NCBI GenBank assembly: GCA_030598305.1
Contig: JAUVQC010000023.1
Location: forward strand, 1-10,885
DNA: 10,885 nucleotides
Direction of reading: 5' to 3'
Origin: Actinomycetes bacterium
GTDB lineage: Bacteria; Actinomycetota; Acidimicrobiia; UBA5794
Under the pieces are notes generated by a model, which saw only the letters and a program-made list of their open reading frames with translations, ran no database searches and was not told the DNA's origin. Below, in pieces: positions 1 through 5,902 of the stretch. The translations under genes were made by a program, and so were the position numbers. The first letter of the stretch is position 1. Each line of letters opens with the position of its first letter.

Positions 1-207
1 AACACCAACCACGCTCCGGGGAATACCGCCAACCCGAGGGCAATGAATCTTGTGCTCTTCCTCTCCACGATCTCGAGCATAGAAGGGAAGGACGTCGAAT
101 ACGGGGACGTACGAGTCCATCGTTCGAGTTGTGAACACCGCATTGTCCCCGCTCATGCGTAGTAGCCACACGACTACTCTCCGTGCTCAAATTGGGTCGG
201 GCGGCCT
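1..207. other. Left-edge region without a confident gene
   Basis: Two minus-strand frames are open to the left window edge. One begins with ATG at position 80 and reads MLEIVERKSTRFIALGLAVF, which resembles an N-terminal membrane or signal segment with G/C-rich third positions. The other begins with ATG near 156 (second ATG at 120) and is not hydrophobic. Neither has a clear SD sequence or a TAnnnT box at leaderless spacing. A minus-strand gene probably begins in or near here and continues to the left, but its frame and family cannot be settled from about 80-150 bases. Plus-strand frames are interrupted by stops. Confidence 0.3.
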
Positions 208-231
208 ATGGTGCAGCACGGGGCCAATCCG

Positions 232-237
232 TATCAT
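232..237 (+). promoter_or_regulatory. Leaderless-type -10 box for the pilin gene
   Basis: TATCAT lies exactly 6 nt before the ATG at 244 and fits the actinobacterial TAnnnT -10 consensus. There is no SD upstream of that ATG. The same hexamer-6 nt-start spacing occurs at four other SD-less genes here, which supports the box and the choice of the 244 start. No convincing -35 element was seen. Confidence 0.45.
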
Positions 238-243
238 CGCATC

Positions 244-447
244 ATGATGTTTCGAGCAACCCAACTGTATGTACGGACCAGAACCGCAGTGTCCTCATGT
301 TTCTCTCGTGAGCGTGGTGCCGGAATGGTCGAATATGCGCTGCTTGTAGCGCTCATCGCCATCGTGCTCATCGTGGCGATTTCGTTCTTTGCCGGGAAGC
401 TGAACACCGAATTCAGTTCGATAGCGACCGCGGTGGAAGACGCCTAA
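244..447 (+). CDS. Flp/Fap-type prepilin (type IVb pilin subunit)
   Basis: This encodes a 67-residue precursor of a type IVb (Flp) pilin, the subunit of tight-adherence (Tad) pili, which is exported and assembled outside the membrane. The sequence shows a basic leader ending in RERG, the prepilin-peptidase motif G|AGMVEY with Glu at +5 and Tyr at +6 of the mature protein, and one long hydrophobic helix (about residues 30-50). The predicted mature chain is 42 residues, typical of Flp. An in-frame ATG at 208 would add 12 residues. I prefer 244 because it sits 6 nt after a TATCAT box, while 208 has only a poor G-rich upstream stretch. No tadA/B/C, cpaB or prepilin-peptidase gene follows, so the assembly machinery must be encoded elsewhere. 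The 3' end overlaps the convergent DUF2007 gene by 4 nt. Family assignment is firm; the start is less certain. Confidence 0.85.
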   Translation: MMFRATQLYVRTRTAVSSCFSRERGAGMVEYALLVALIAIVLIVAISFFAGKLNTEFSSIATAVEDA

Positions 448-453
448 GCGTCT
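438..453. repeat. Short palindrome at the convergent stop codons
   Basis: AGACGC-CTAA-GCGTCT is a perfect 6-bp inverted repeat. Its four-base loop contains both stop codons of the convergent genes (TAA of the pilin, TAG of the DUF2007 gene). It could act as a small bidirectional terminator or RNA end structure, but the stem is short and there is no T-tract. Confidence 0.4.
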
Positions 454-698
454 GAAGCATCGCCTGGTTCGGCATAGTCCTCTTCGGCGAGCGTATCGAG
501 TGCCGCATGCGCTGCAGCGCTGTCCTCTGAACGCACTATCAGCCTCACGCCACCTGTCAGCATGGTCAGGTTCGGGAGCGCACCGCCACCGTCGTCGGTC
601 ACCATCCGTGCCGTGATCCCTTCGGACGTTAGGTGTGCCAGGGCCAGCTGTGCTTCGAACTCGCTCGAGAACCTGCCGATCTCAACGATGTCTGACAT
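444..698 (-). CDS. DUF2007-type small protein (putative signal-transducing protein)
   Basis: This is an 84-residue soluble acidic protein. The N-terminal pattern (VEIGRFSSEFEAQLALAHLTSEGITARMV, quoted in parts: VEIGRFSSEFEAQ, then LALAHLTSEGI) matches the DUF2007 fold, in which a beta strand is followed by a helix starting near a (F/S)xxEAxLA segment and a second strand. A Gly-rich loop (about residues 37-50) precedes a final strand (GVRLIVRSED) and helix (AAAHAALDTL). The family is annotated as putative signal transducing, but no biochemical activity is established that I can cite. The ATG has a strong SD, AGGAGG at 708-703 on the minus strand, 4 nt before the start. The gene ends in a 4-nt convergent overlap with the pilin and shares a divergent intergenic region (699-800) with the acetyltransferase unit. 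No signal peptide, membrane segment or cysteine motif is visible. Confidence 0.75.
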   Translation of the reverse strand: MSDIVEIGRFSSEFEAQLALAHLTSEGITARMVTDDGGGALPNLTMLTGGVRLIVRSEDSAAAHAALDTLAEEDYAEPGDASDA

Positions 699-790
699 GT
701 GCTCCTCCTGTCAATGGCTTCCGGAGTGCAGTCTTACACACTGAACCGATTGCGCACACATCCGGTACCGCGGTAGTTAGCGTTCCGTGT

Positions 791-839
791 GGAGGCATCA
801 ATGTCAACAGCAACCATCCACGAGTTGATCGGCGCGTGA
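791..839 (+). promoter_or_regulatory. Possible leader ORF (12 codons) with strong SD before the GNAT gene
   Basis: GGAGG at 791-795 is followed after 5 nt by ATG at 801 and a 12-codon frame, MSTATIHELIGA, ending in TGA at 837-839. The stop is 6 nt before the ATG of the downstream acetyltransferase and in the same frame. The SD here is better than that of the GNAT gene itself. It may be a translated leader that couples translation into the next gene, or the remnant of a longer N-terminus interrupted by a stop. The peptide has no run of one amino acid, so classical attenuation is not indicated. Confidence 0.4.
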
Positions 840-845
840 GGTGAC

Positions 846-1406
846 ATGGAACCGGATTCACATCTGTCACCCGCGATTCCTACGGAATTGCCTGACGGGT
901 ACCCATCAGACCTCGACCGTGACATCGTGCTGAGCGACGGCACTGCAATCCACGTACGACCGATCGTTCCCGAAGATATCGATCGCGTCAGACACGCATT
1001 CGAGGTCGGCGACGCTGATTCGATCCGTCGGAGATTCCTCACAGGTGCACCTCCCTCCGATGAGGCGCATCTGCACTACCTCGTCGACATCGATTACCGG
1101 AGGCGCCTCGCGCTCGTCGCTTTGGACGGTGATGGGAACAGCATCGGCCTTGGAAGATATGAAGGCACCGAGGACCTTGCTTCGGCAGAGGTCGCAATCG
1201 TTGTTGCACCCGAGTGGCGGAACCGAGGTGTTGGCGGGCTCCTCCTCGAGACGCTCGAGGATCCAGCTCGACGTGTCGGAATCCCCCGTCTCATCGCCGG
1301 CTTCCAGCCCGATAACCGTGCCATAGCTGACCTGCTGGCTGATCTCGGATACGCCGATCGCTGGTTCGAGGACGGACTTGCATGGGTGGCCAAAACAATT
1401 TCATGA
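846..1406 (+). CDS. GNAT-family N-acetyltransferase (Pat-like domain)
   Basis: This 186-residue protein is predicted to transfer an acetyl group from acetyl-CoA to an amine; the substrate is unknown. After a polar N-terminal tail (about residues 1-25) it starts the typical pattern LSDGTAIHVRPIVPED (29-44). The family core continues with YRRRLALVALDGDG (84-97) and the strand AEVAIVVAPEW (114-124). The acetyl-CoA pyrophosphate loop RNRGVG (125-130) follows, then the C-terminal motif PDNRAIADLLADLGY (155-169). This order resembles the acetyltransferase domain of the bacterial protein acetyltransferase Pat (GNAT domain of Mycobacterium Rv0998 and long Pat proteins). No cyclic-nucleotide or CoA-ligase domain is attached. 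The start ATG has GAGGTG at 838-843, only 2 nt away, so initiation may depend on coupling with the upstream 12-codon frame. Protein lysine acetylation is a possible role by analogy only. Confidence 0.85.
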   Translation: MEPDSHLSPAIPTELPDGYPSDLDRDIVLSDGTAIHVRPIVPEDIDRVRHAFEVGDADSIRRRFLTGAPPSDEAHLHYLVDIDYRRRLALVALDGDGNSIGLGRYEGTEDLASAEVAIVVAPEWRNRGVGGLLLETLEDPARRVGIPRLIAGFQPDNRAIADLLADLGYADRWFEDGLAWVAKTIS

Positions 1407-1411
1407 AGCGG

Positions 1412-1417
1412 TAGCAT
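1412..1417 (+). promoter_or_regulatory. Leaderless-type -10 box for the NIF3 operon
   Basis: TAGCAT ends 6 nt before the GTG at 1424. No SD precedes this GTG. The box lies in the 17-nt gap after the acetyltransferase stop codon, which suggests that the NIF3 operon starts its own transcript here rather than relying on read-through. Confidence 0.45.
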
Positions 1418-1423
1418 CACCGC

Positions 1424-2209
1424 GTGCTTGTTGCAGATCTTCTCGACTCTCTCGACCATCGGTTCCCCTTCGTGAGCGCGGCGAGTTGGGATCCGGTGGG
1501 ACTCCAACTGGGGGACCCGACGAGGGAGGTCGACTCGATCGCGGTTGTACACGAGGTGACGGATGACGTTGTGCAGAGCGTCCGTTCGGGTGAAATCAAG
1601 ACACTGGTGAGCTACCACCCACTGCTGTTCACCCCTGTCACGGCTATCACGGCAGGCCGGCACGCCTCGGGTCGGGCCATGAGCCTCCTCGAGGCCGGTG
1701 TGTCGGTGATCGTGATCCACACGGCCCTTGATGCCGCGCCAATCGGCACAGGAGATGCGCTACTCGCGTCCCTCGGAATCGAAGCGACAGGCTCACTGGC
1801 AGAAACCGAGGCAGGGTCCGGTAACCACATCGGCAGATGTGGGTCCCTTCCCGAGCACATGTCCGCAGGCTCATTCGCGTCGACCGTCTCTCAGGTACTG
1901 ATGACAGGCGTTCAGATCGCTGGCGACCGCGATGCAACGGTTCAGAAGGTCGCCGTCGTGCCTGGATCGGGCGCGTCGTTCATCGAGGAGGCCGCCGAGC
2001 TTGCCGATGTGTACATCACCGGTGATGTGAGCCACCACCGAGCACGGTCGGGCAGTGATCGAGGCCTTGTCGTTGTCGACGCGGGGCACATCCCCACCGA
2101 ACGGCCGGGTGTCGAGTACCTGTACGATTCAGTCCGTGACCTCGTATCTGAAGCCGTGTTCATAGCCAGCGACCCACACCCCTGGGAGGACGTCCCTTGG
2201 AAGACCTGA
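1424..2209 (+). CDS. NIF3-like dinuclear metal center family protein
   Basis: This 261-residue cytoplasmic protein belongs to the NIF3/YbgI family (DUF34), whose members form ring-like oligomers with a two-metal site. The biochemical role is still debated (GTP cyclohydrolase-like and metal-handling roles have been proposed). Visible family features are WDPVGLQLGD (22-31), SYHPLLF (63-69), HTALDAAPIGTGDALL (99-114), ITGDVSHH (198-205) and DAGHIPTE (219-226). Candidate metal ligands corresponding to YbgI are H65, D103, H222 and E226. The first His of the bacterial SHHP motif is Tyr64 here, as in eukaryotic NIF3L1-type sequences. Length fits the short form without the inserted PII-like domain. 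Start is GTG with a leaderless-type box. The 3' end overlaps the zinc-ribbon gene by 13 nt; the two genes are also neighbours in mycobacteria (Rv2230c/Rv2229c). Confidence 0.9.
   Translation: MLVADLLDSLDHRFPFVSAASWDPVGLQLGDPTREVDSIAVVHEVTDDVVQSVRSGEIKTLVSYHPLLFTPVTAITAGRHASGRAMSLLEAGVSVIVIHTALDAAPIGTGDALLASLGIEATGSLAETEAGSGNHIGRCGSLPEHMSAGSFASTVSQVLMTGVQIAGDRDATVQKVAVVPGSGASFIEEAAELADVYITGDVSHHRARSGSDRGLVVVDAGHIPTERPGVEYLYDSVRDLVSEAVFIASDPHPWEDVPWKT
2184..2189 (+). promoter_or_regulatory. Ribosome binding site deciding a TTG start
   Basis: GGGAGG inside the end of the NIF3 coding region lies 7 nt before the TTG at 2197. This strong SD is the main reason for accepting TTG as the start of the zinc-ribbon gene. 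Confidence 0.6.
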
Positions 2210-2907
2210 AGAGCCTCGAAGACCTACTTGAGCTCATGGACATCGACATGCGGATAGACAAGCTCCTTGACCAGCGCAGCTCGCTTGTCGAACTCGAGAA
2301 ATACAAGGCGGCCCACACCGGGGTGGCACGCCTCACCGAGCTCCTTGAGTCCGCCGGTGCCGAACTCAAGGATGCAGACCGTGGGCTCAACAAGACCAAC
2401 GGTGAACTCGAACTCGCGGCGGAGAAGGCGGCATCGGAGCAGAACCGGCTGTATGCCGGCGGAATCTCTGCCAGAGACGCAGACTACCTCAGAAGAGAAG
2501 TGGAGATGCTCTACCAGCAGGTGTCGAAGATGGAGGACCAGGTCCTCGAATTCATCGAGTCCATGGAGACCGCAGAGAACGATGTTGAGCGGCTTTCAGA
2601 AGAGCTCCTGCTGGCGAATGAGGAGAAGGACGGTCTCAGCGAGTCGATCACCGAGCAGTGGCGCCTCATCGACAAGGAACTTGCGATGAAGGAAGAACGT
2701 AAGAAGAACACGGCTGGCCTCATCGACGAGTACCTGCTCGAGATATACGACGGACTGCGCGACGCAGGCAAGGGTCGCGTTGTTGGTCGCCTGGCCGATG
2801 ACACCTGCGGTGCCTGCCACCTGAAACTGTCAGCGGCAGAAGTCGTCAGGGCTCAGAAGCAGGATCCGCCGCGCTGCATCCACTGCCGCGCCATCCTGGT
2901 TGGCTGA
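2197..2907 (+). CDS. Coiled-coil protein with C-terminal C4 zinc ribbon (CT398/DUF164 type)
   Basis: This 236-residue cytoplasmic protein is almost entirely helical up to about residue 190, with heptad-like Leu/Glu/Lys patterns typical of a long antiparallel coiled coil. It ends in a C4 zinc ribbon: C204-x2-C207 and C227-x2-C230 (TCGACH ... RCIHC). This matches the zf-RING_7/DUF164 family (CT398, HP0958, Rv2229c). HP0958 links RpoN and flagellar mRNA control, but in actinobacteria the function is unknown; nucleic-acid or partner binding through the ribbon is a family-level inference. The conserved residues GGISARDADYLRREVEML (88-105) lie at the expected position in the hairpin region. Translation starts at TTG with a strong SD, overlapping NIF3 by 13 nt, so the two are co-translated. 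The partner RNase H/phosphatase gene seen next to this pair in mycobacteria is absent; a membrane hydrolase gene follows instead. Confidence 0.88.
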   Translation: MEDLKSLEDLLELMDIDMRIDKLLDQRSSLVELEKYKAAHTGVARLTELLESAGAELKDADRGLNKTNGELELAAEKAASEQNRLYAGGISARDADYLRREVEMLYQQVSKMEDQVLEFIESMETAENDVERLSEELLLANEEKDGLSESITEQWRLIDKELAMKEERKKNTAGLIDEYLLEIYDGLRDAGKGRVVGRLADDTCGACHLKLSAAEVVRAQKQDPPRCIHCRAILVG

Positions 2908-2910
2908 CGA

Positions 2911-3444
2911 GTGCTGTTCTGGCATGTCGGTGCGACCGTAGCGTTCGTTCGATACGCCTTCAGGGATGAGGCGATGGATCTCCGTTTCCTCGCGATCGGT
3001 GCGATCCTGCCCGACCTGATCGACACTCCGATAGGTGCGATGATGTGGAATACCTGGCAGACGCCACGTCTATGGTTCCACAGCCTGCTCTTCGGTTCGG
3101 TGCTGATGGCGGCCGTGCTGGTCGCCACAACCCGTGGCACCAGAAGGAAGCAATGGATGTTGCTCGCCACCGGCGTCCTGATGCACCTTGCCCTCGATGC
3201 GATGTGGTCTGATCCCACGACGCTGTGGTGGCCGTTCCTTGGATGGGAGTTCGCGAGCACGGGCTTCACCACGTTTGTCGACTACACCCTGTCCGTCCTG
3301 TCCAATCCGTGGATGTGGGTCGGAGAGGCCATTGGTGTGTTCTATCTCGGGAAGCTGTGGCAGTCGTCCGGACTCGGAGACAGGGCGAACCGAGCAACGC
3401 TGCTGTCAACCGGGCGAGTCTCCGCTCCGATCGAGCGCGACTGA
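2911..3444 (+). CDS. YdjM/DUF457-like membrane-bound metal-dependent hydrolase
   Basis: This 177-residue integral membrane protein carries the scattered His/Asp pattern of the YdjM (LexA-regulated) / DUF457 family of predicted membrane metal hydrolases. The pattern is H5 near the start, LPDLID (33-38, Asp35 and Asp38), FHSLLF (56-61, His57) and MHLALD (91-96, His92 and Asp96). Hydrophobic segments occur at about 24-45, 58-72, 83-97 and 129-147. The substrate is unknown; relatives have been linked to phospholipase C/D-like folds. The C-terminal 30 residues are polar and probably cytoplasmic. It starts with GTG 3 nt after the zinc-ribbon stop, with no clear SD, so it is probably translated by coupling in the NIF3 operon. 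The last 39 nt overlap the convergent TSUP gene. No LexA box was seen upstream. Confidence 0.75.
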   Translation: MLFWHVGATVAFVRYAFRDEAMDLRFLAIGAILPDLIDTPIGAMMWNTWQTPRLWFHSLLFGSVLMAAVLVATTRGTRRKQWMLLATGVLMHLALDAMWSDPTTLWWPFLGWEFASTGFTTFVDYTLSVLSNPWMWVGEAIGVFYLGKLWQSSGLGDRANRATLLSTGRVSAPIERD

Positions 3445-3825
3445 CTCGGTGCGCAGCGTCCATGCCCTGGCTGCCATGCGGACAGCGAGAACAGCCATGA
3501 CGATGGCGAAGACCTTGCTGAGTAGCTCCTCATCCATCGACAGCGCCACGTTGGCACCGGCGAGCGCCGAAACGATGCCGACGCCTCCGGTCACGAAGGC
3601 GATCTTCCAGACGACCCTTCCTGCCTTGGCGTGGAGGAACGTCCCGACGAGAGAGGTGGCAAGGATGATCGCAAGCGACGTTCCCTGGGCCTCGTGTTGT
3701 GTGAATGCAAACACGGAGACGAGTACTGGCACATAGATGATGCCGCCGCCAACACCAAGGGTGGCGGCAAGGGAACCAGCGAATAGGCCGAGTGCGACGA
3801 GGCCGAGTATCTCTCCCGGTGACAT
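3406..3825 (-). CDS. Half-size TauE/SafE (TSUP) family membrane protein, second of a pair
   Basis: This 139-residue membrane protein has about four transmembrane helices and the TSUP repeat signature ATLGVGGGIIYVPVLV (21-36). TSUP proteins export or import anions such as sulfite, sulfoacetate or other organosulfur compounds, and are normally about 250 residues with two homologous four-helix halves. This gene encodes only one half; the neighbouring gene encodes another. I choose ATG at 3825, whose A is shared with the TGA of the upstream gene (TGATG), a classic coupling arrangement. A GTG at 3834 would add three residues (MVL). The C-terminus is a polar tail of about 20 residues. The 3' end overlaps the convergent YdjM-like gene by 39 nt. 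Function as a heteromer with its neighbour is inferred from coupling. The substrate cannot be deduced, since no sulfur-metabolism gene is nearby. Confidence 0.8.
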   Translation of the reverse strand: MSPGEILGLVALGLFAGSLAATLGVGGGIIYVPVLVSVFAFTQHEAQGTSLAIILATSLVGTFLHAKAGRVVWKIAFVTGGVGIVSALAGANVALSMDEELLSKVFAIVMAVLAVRMAARAWTLRTESVALDRSGDSPG

Positions 3826-4181
3826 CAGAACCACATCCGAACAGCAGCGGACGCCAGAATCGTCGCGAATATGCCAGCGAGCCAGTGCTCAGGAATTTTG
3901 TCCATCCACTTGGCACCGGCCCACGCACCGACTGCTGCACCGATGAAGACGATCGCCGCTGTCGTCCAGTTGACGTTGCCGTTCCCTGAGAACGCGTAGA
4001 GAGCCGCGGCTGAAGAACCGACGATCGTCGCCACGGACGTGGCCGCTCCCGAGTACTGGTTGAGACCGACGAACAACACGAGGCCGGGGACGACGATTAC
4101 GCCCCCACCGATGCCCAAAAGCCCAGAAACGAACCCCGCGATAACGCCGACGAGCGCTGCTTTGTACCAGGGAGAATCCAC
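3825..4181 (-). CDS. Half-size TauE/SafE (TSUP) family membrane protein, first of a pair
   Basis: This 118-residue membrane protein has the TSUP half-repeat GLLGIGGGVIVVPGLVLF (20-37) followed by AATSVATIVGSSAAAL (46-61). Predicted helices lie at about 7-25, 26-40, 46-64, 74-91 and possibly 101-117. It is very close in pattern to its neighbour (both carry a GxxGGGxixVP core), so together they equal one full-size TauE/SafE transporter split into two genes. The start is GTG, 6 nt after a TACGGT box and without SD. It ends with TGA sharing its A with the next gene's ATG. The gene is divergent from the lipoprotein gene (52-nt shared promoter region). Anion export is a family-level assignment only. 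Confidence 0.82.
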   Translation of the reverse strand: MDSPWYKAALVGVIAGFVSGLLGIGGGVIVVPGLVLFVGLNQYSGAATSVATIVGSSAAALYAFSGNGNVNWTTAAIVFIGAAVGAWAGAKWMDKIPEHWLAGIFATILASAAVRMWF

Positions 4182-4187
4182 GGAGCC

Positions 4188-4193
4188 ACCGTA
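4188..4193 (-). promoter_or_regulatory. Leaderless-type -10 box for the TSUP pair
   Basis: On the minus strand TACGGT is followed by 6 nt and then the GTG start at 4181. There is no SD. The geometry equals that of the divergent lipoprotein gene 52 nt away. Confidence 0.45.
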
Positions 4194-4221
4194 GCGTCGT
4201 CTGGTTGCCGAACTCCATCAT

Positions 4222-4227
4222 TATCCT
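4222..4227 (+). promoter_or_regulatory. Leaderless-type -10 box for the lipoprotein gene
   Basis: TATCCT is followed by 6 nt and the GTG at 4234. No SD-like sequence precedes the GTG. TTGCCG at 4205-4210 is too close (11 nt) to serve as a normal -35 partner. Confidence 0.45.
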
Positions 4228-4233
4228 CACGAC

Positions 4234-4896
4234 GTGCTCAAGAAAGCGCTCCCTCTATTGATACTGGCTGTCGTTGCCGCGGCCTGTTCCTCCGCGTCCC
4301 GCACACCGATCGGGTACGAGAACCCCGAACGCGCCGTGGTGGAATGGTTCGAAGCGATCGACGCCGGTGATGCGGTCACCGCATCACAGGCGAGTAACCC
4401 AGAGTCGCTTGCCCTCATCCTCGGAATAGAGAATGACCTCGACGCCGAAACAATGGCCCTGTACCTCGATGAGGGCGTGCCCCTCGACGTACAGGCGTCG
4501 TACTGGTCCTCGTTCTCCGCCGGGTTCTCCGAGTTCTCGTCACGTCCGATCTCGACACTGACCGTTGGAGCGTCGGAATTGTTCACATCGGAGGGCATTG
4601 AGTTCGCGAGCGTTCCGGTTGGAGGGGGAGCTGGTGGCGACTCGGTCGTGATCACTCGGATGACGCCTGAGGGAGCGTGGCAGGTTGATCTTGTGGCAAC
4701 GCTCGGCGACGGCTTTGTCAAGCTCCTGGCCAGTGAATACGACTCCCTGCCCGTGGATGTGCCCGGAGATCGTGTACGCACGGCGTATGTGACCGTAGTT
4801 GTTCCGTCCTTATGGGCTGCAATGACCGACGGGAGCTTTGGGGACGACTTCACCAGAACAGCGCTTGGGTTGATAGACCGAGTCGCGAACGCCTGA
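4234..4896 (+). CDS. Predicted secreted lipoprotein of unknown function
   Basis: This 220-residue protein has a short basic N-terminus (MLKK), a hydrophobic core (LPLLILAVVAAA) and Cys18 in a lipobox-like VAAAC followed by SS. This suggests a signal-peptidase II substrate anchored to the outer face of the membrane. The -3 residue is Ala rather than Leu, so the lipobox is not ideal. The segment after it (YENPERAVVEWFEAIDAGD, about 28-46) looks like the first helix of an NTF2-like/DUF4878-type fold found in actinobacterial lipoproteins. This is a resemblance only. A Gly-rich stretch (GGGAGGDSVVI, about 129-139) precedes strand-rich sequence. The start is GTG with a leaderless-type box. It converges on the LLM oxidoreductase gene with a 16-nt gap. 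I do not recognise a specific family. Confidence 0.75.
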   Translation: MLKKALPLLILAVVAAACSSASRTPIGYENPERAVVEWFEAIDAGDAVTASQASNPESLALILGIENDLDAETMALYLDEGVPLDVQASYWSSFSAGFSEFSSRPISTLTVGASELFTSEGIEFASVPVGGGAGGDSVVITRMTPEGAWQVDLVATLGDGFVKLLASEYDSLPVDVPGDRVRTAYVTVVVPSLWAAMTDGSFGDDFTRTALGLIDRVANA

Positions 4897-4912
4897 TTCT
4901 TTGGAGTCTGAC

Positions 4913-5896
4913 CTAGAGACGTCCAAGCGCGGGGAGAACGTCGGTGCCTAGCATGGCGATCGTGGTTGGCTGGTCGATACTCGTGGTCTGGATCGCCACG
5001 ATGTCTGCGTGAATATCGGATATCAGCGGTGAATAGACCGAGATGTAGTCCTCCGGTGTGCTGACGATCGAGTACGACGACAGGATCTCTGATCTGTCCA
5101 TTTCGTCGGCCCGCATCCTCAGATCCATCGGATCCACAGCCTCGAGTCGCCCCGGCGCTCGCAACCCGCGCCACGCACCCAGCGTCGTCCAAGCTTCCTC
5201 ATCGTTGTCAGCTCTGATCGACCAGCGTGATGCCAAAATGTGGGGTCTTGGCCTGCCGCTGTCCGCAGCTGCCTCACGGGCAGGGTCGATGACCCGCTCA
5301 AAGGTGACCGCCGGGTCCTTCACCGACGTGATGATGCCCTCTGCCTTGCGGGCTGCGAGACGTGCTGACTTGGGTCCGCCCGCTGCCATGTATATGGGTA
5401 GGTCGTGCACCGGGGGGCTGTAGAGCTTTGCGCGGTCGGTCTGATACCACTCACCGTCGTAGGTGAGCTTCTCACCATCGAGAAGCGACCGCATGATGTC
5501 AAGCGCCTCGGCCATCCGGGATGCTCTCTCGGCGTACTTCGGGAAGTGGTAGCCGAGCGGTCCCTCATTGAGGTTCTCGCCCGTTCCCACACCCAGGGTG
5601 AAGCGTCCGCTGCTGATACGGTCGAGTGTGGCTGCTGCCTGGGCGACCACGGCCGGGTGGAAGCGCCACAGCGGAGTCGTGACACCCGTGGTGAATTCGA
5701 TCGTTGTCGTTGCCTGGGCCATCGCTGCAATCGTTGCGAATGCGAAGCCGGAGGCTCCGAGGTCGTCGACCCACGGATGGAAGTGTTCCGACACGAGAAC
5801 CATGTCGAATCCCGCCTCCTCGGCGAGTACGGCGTGATGGACCAGATCCTCGGGTTGGAACTGTTCGTGGCCGGCGAAGTAGGCGAATTGTGTCAT
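4913..5896 (-). CDS. LLM-class F420-dependent oxidoreductase (FGD-like, TIGR03557 type)
   Basis: This 327-residue cytoplasmic enzyme has a bacterial-luciferase-like TIM barrel and is predicted to transfer hydride with coenzyme F420. Features along the chain are FAYFAGHEQF (4-13), EEAGFDMVLVSEHFHPW (26-42), TTGVTTPLWRFHPAVVAQAAATLDRISSGRF (69-99; read as TTGVTTPLWRFHP then AATLDRISSGRF) and GVGTGENLNEGPLG (102-115). A later segment is IYMAAGGPKSARLAARKAEGII. His38, Trp42 and Glu107 match the catalytic His40, Trp44 and Glu109 of F420-dependent glucose-6-phosphate dehydrogenase. The sugar-phosphate-binding Lys/Arg residues of that enzyme cannot be matched by eye, so glucose-6-phosphate is not claimed as substrate. 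Length is usual for the family. The ATG has no SD but a TACTGT box 6 nt upstream. The gene is monocistronic, divergent from the aquaporin gene and convergent with the lipoprotein gene. Confidence 0.88.
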   Translation of the reverse strand: MTQFAYFAGHEQFQPEDLVHHAVLAEEAGFDMVLVSEHFHPWVDDLGASGFAFATIAAMAQATTTIEFTTGVTTPLWRFHPAVVAQAAATLDRISSGRFTLGVGTGENLNEGPLGYHFPKYAERASRMAEALDIMRSLLDGEKLTYDGEWYQTDRAKLYSPPVHDLPIYMAAGGPKSARLAARKAEGIITSVKDPAVTFERVIDPAREAAADSGRPRPHILASRWSIRADNDEEAWTTLGAWRGLRAPGRLEAVDPMDLRMRADEMDRSEILSSYSIVSTPEDYISVYSPLISDIHADIVAIQTTSIDQPTTIAMLGTDVLPALGRL

Positions 5897-5902
5897 GGGA
5901 CC

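Noticed and set aside
750..779. TTGCGC-18-TAGTTA as a promoter for the acetyltransferase
   Set aside because: The -10 does not end in T and matches poorly; too weak to list as a feature, although some promoter must exist in the 699-800 divergent region.
1094..1720. Minus-strand open frame of 208 codons
   Set aside because: Antisense to the acetyltransferase and NIF3 genes, with a His/Arg/Ser-rich composition and no SD.
4227..5192. Minus-strand open frame of 321 codons
   Set aside because: It lies antisense to the lipoprotein and in another frame of the LLM oxidoreductase gene. Its composition (Ser/Thr/Arg-rich, no family motif) is that of a shadow in high-GC DNA.
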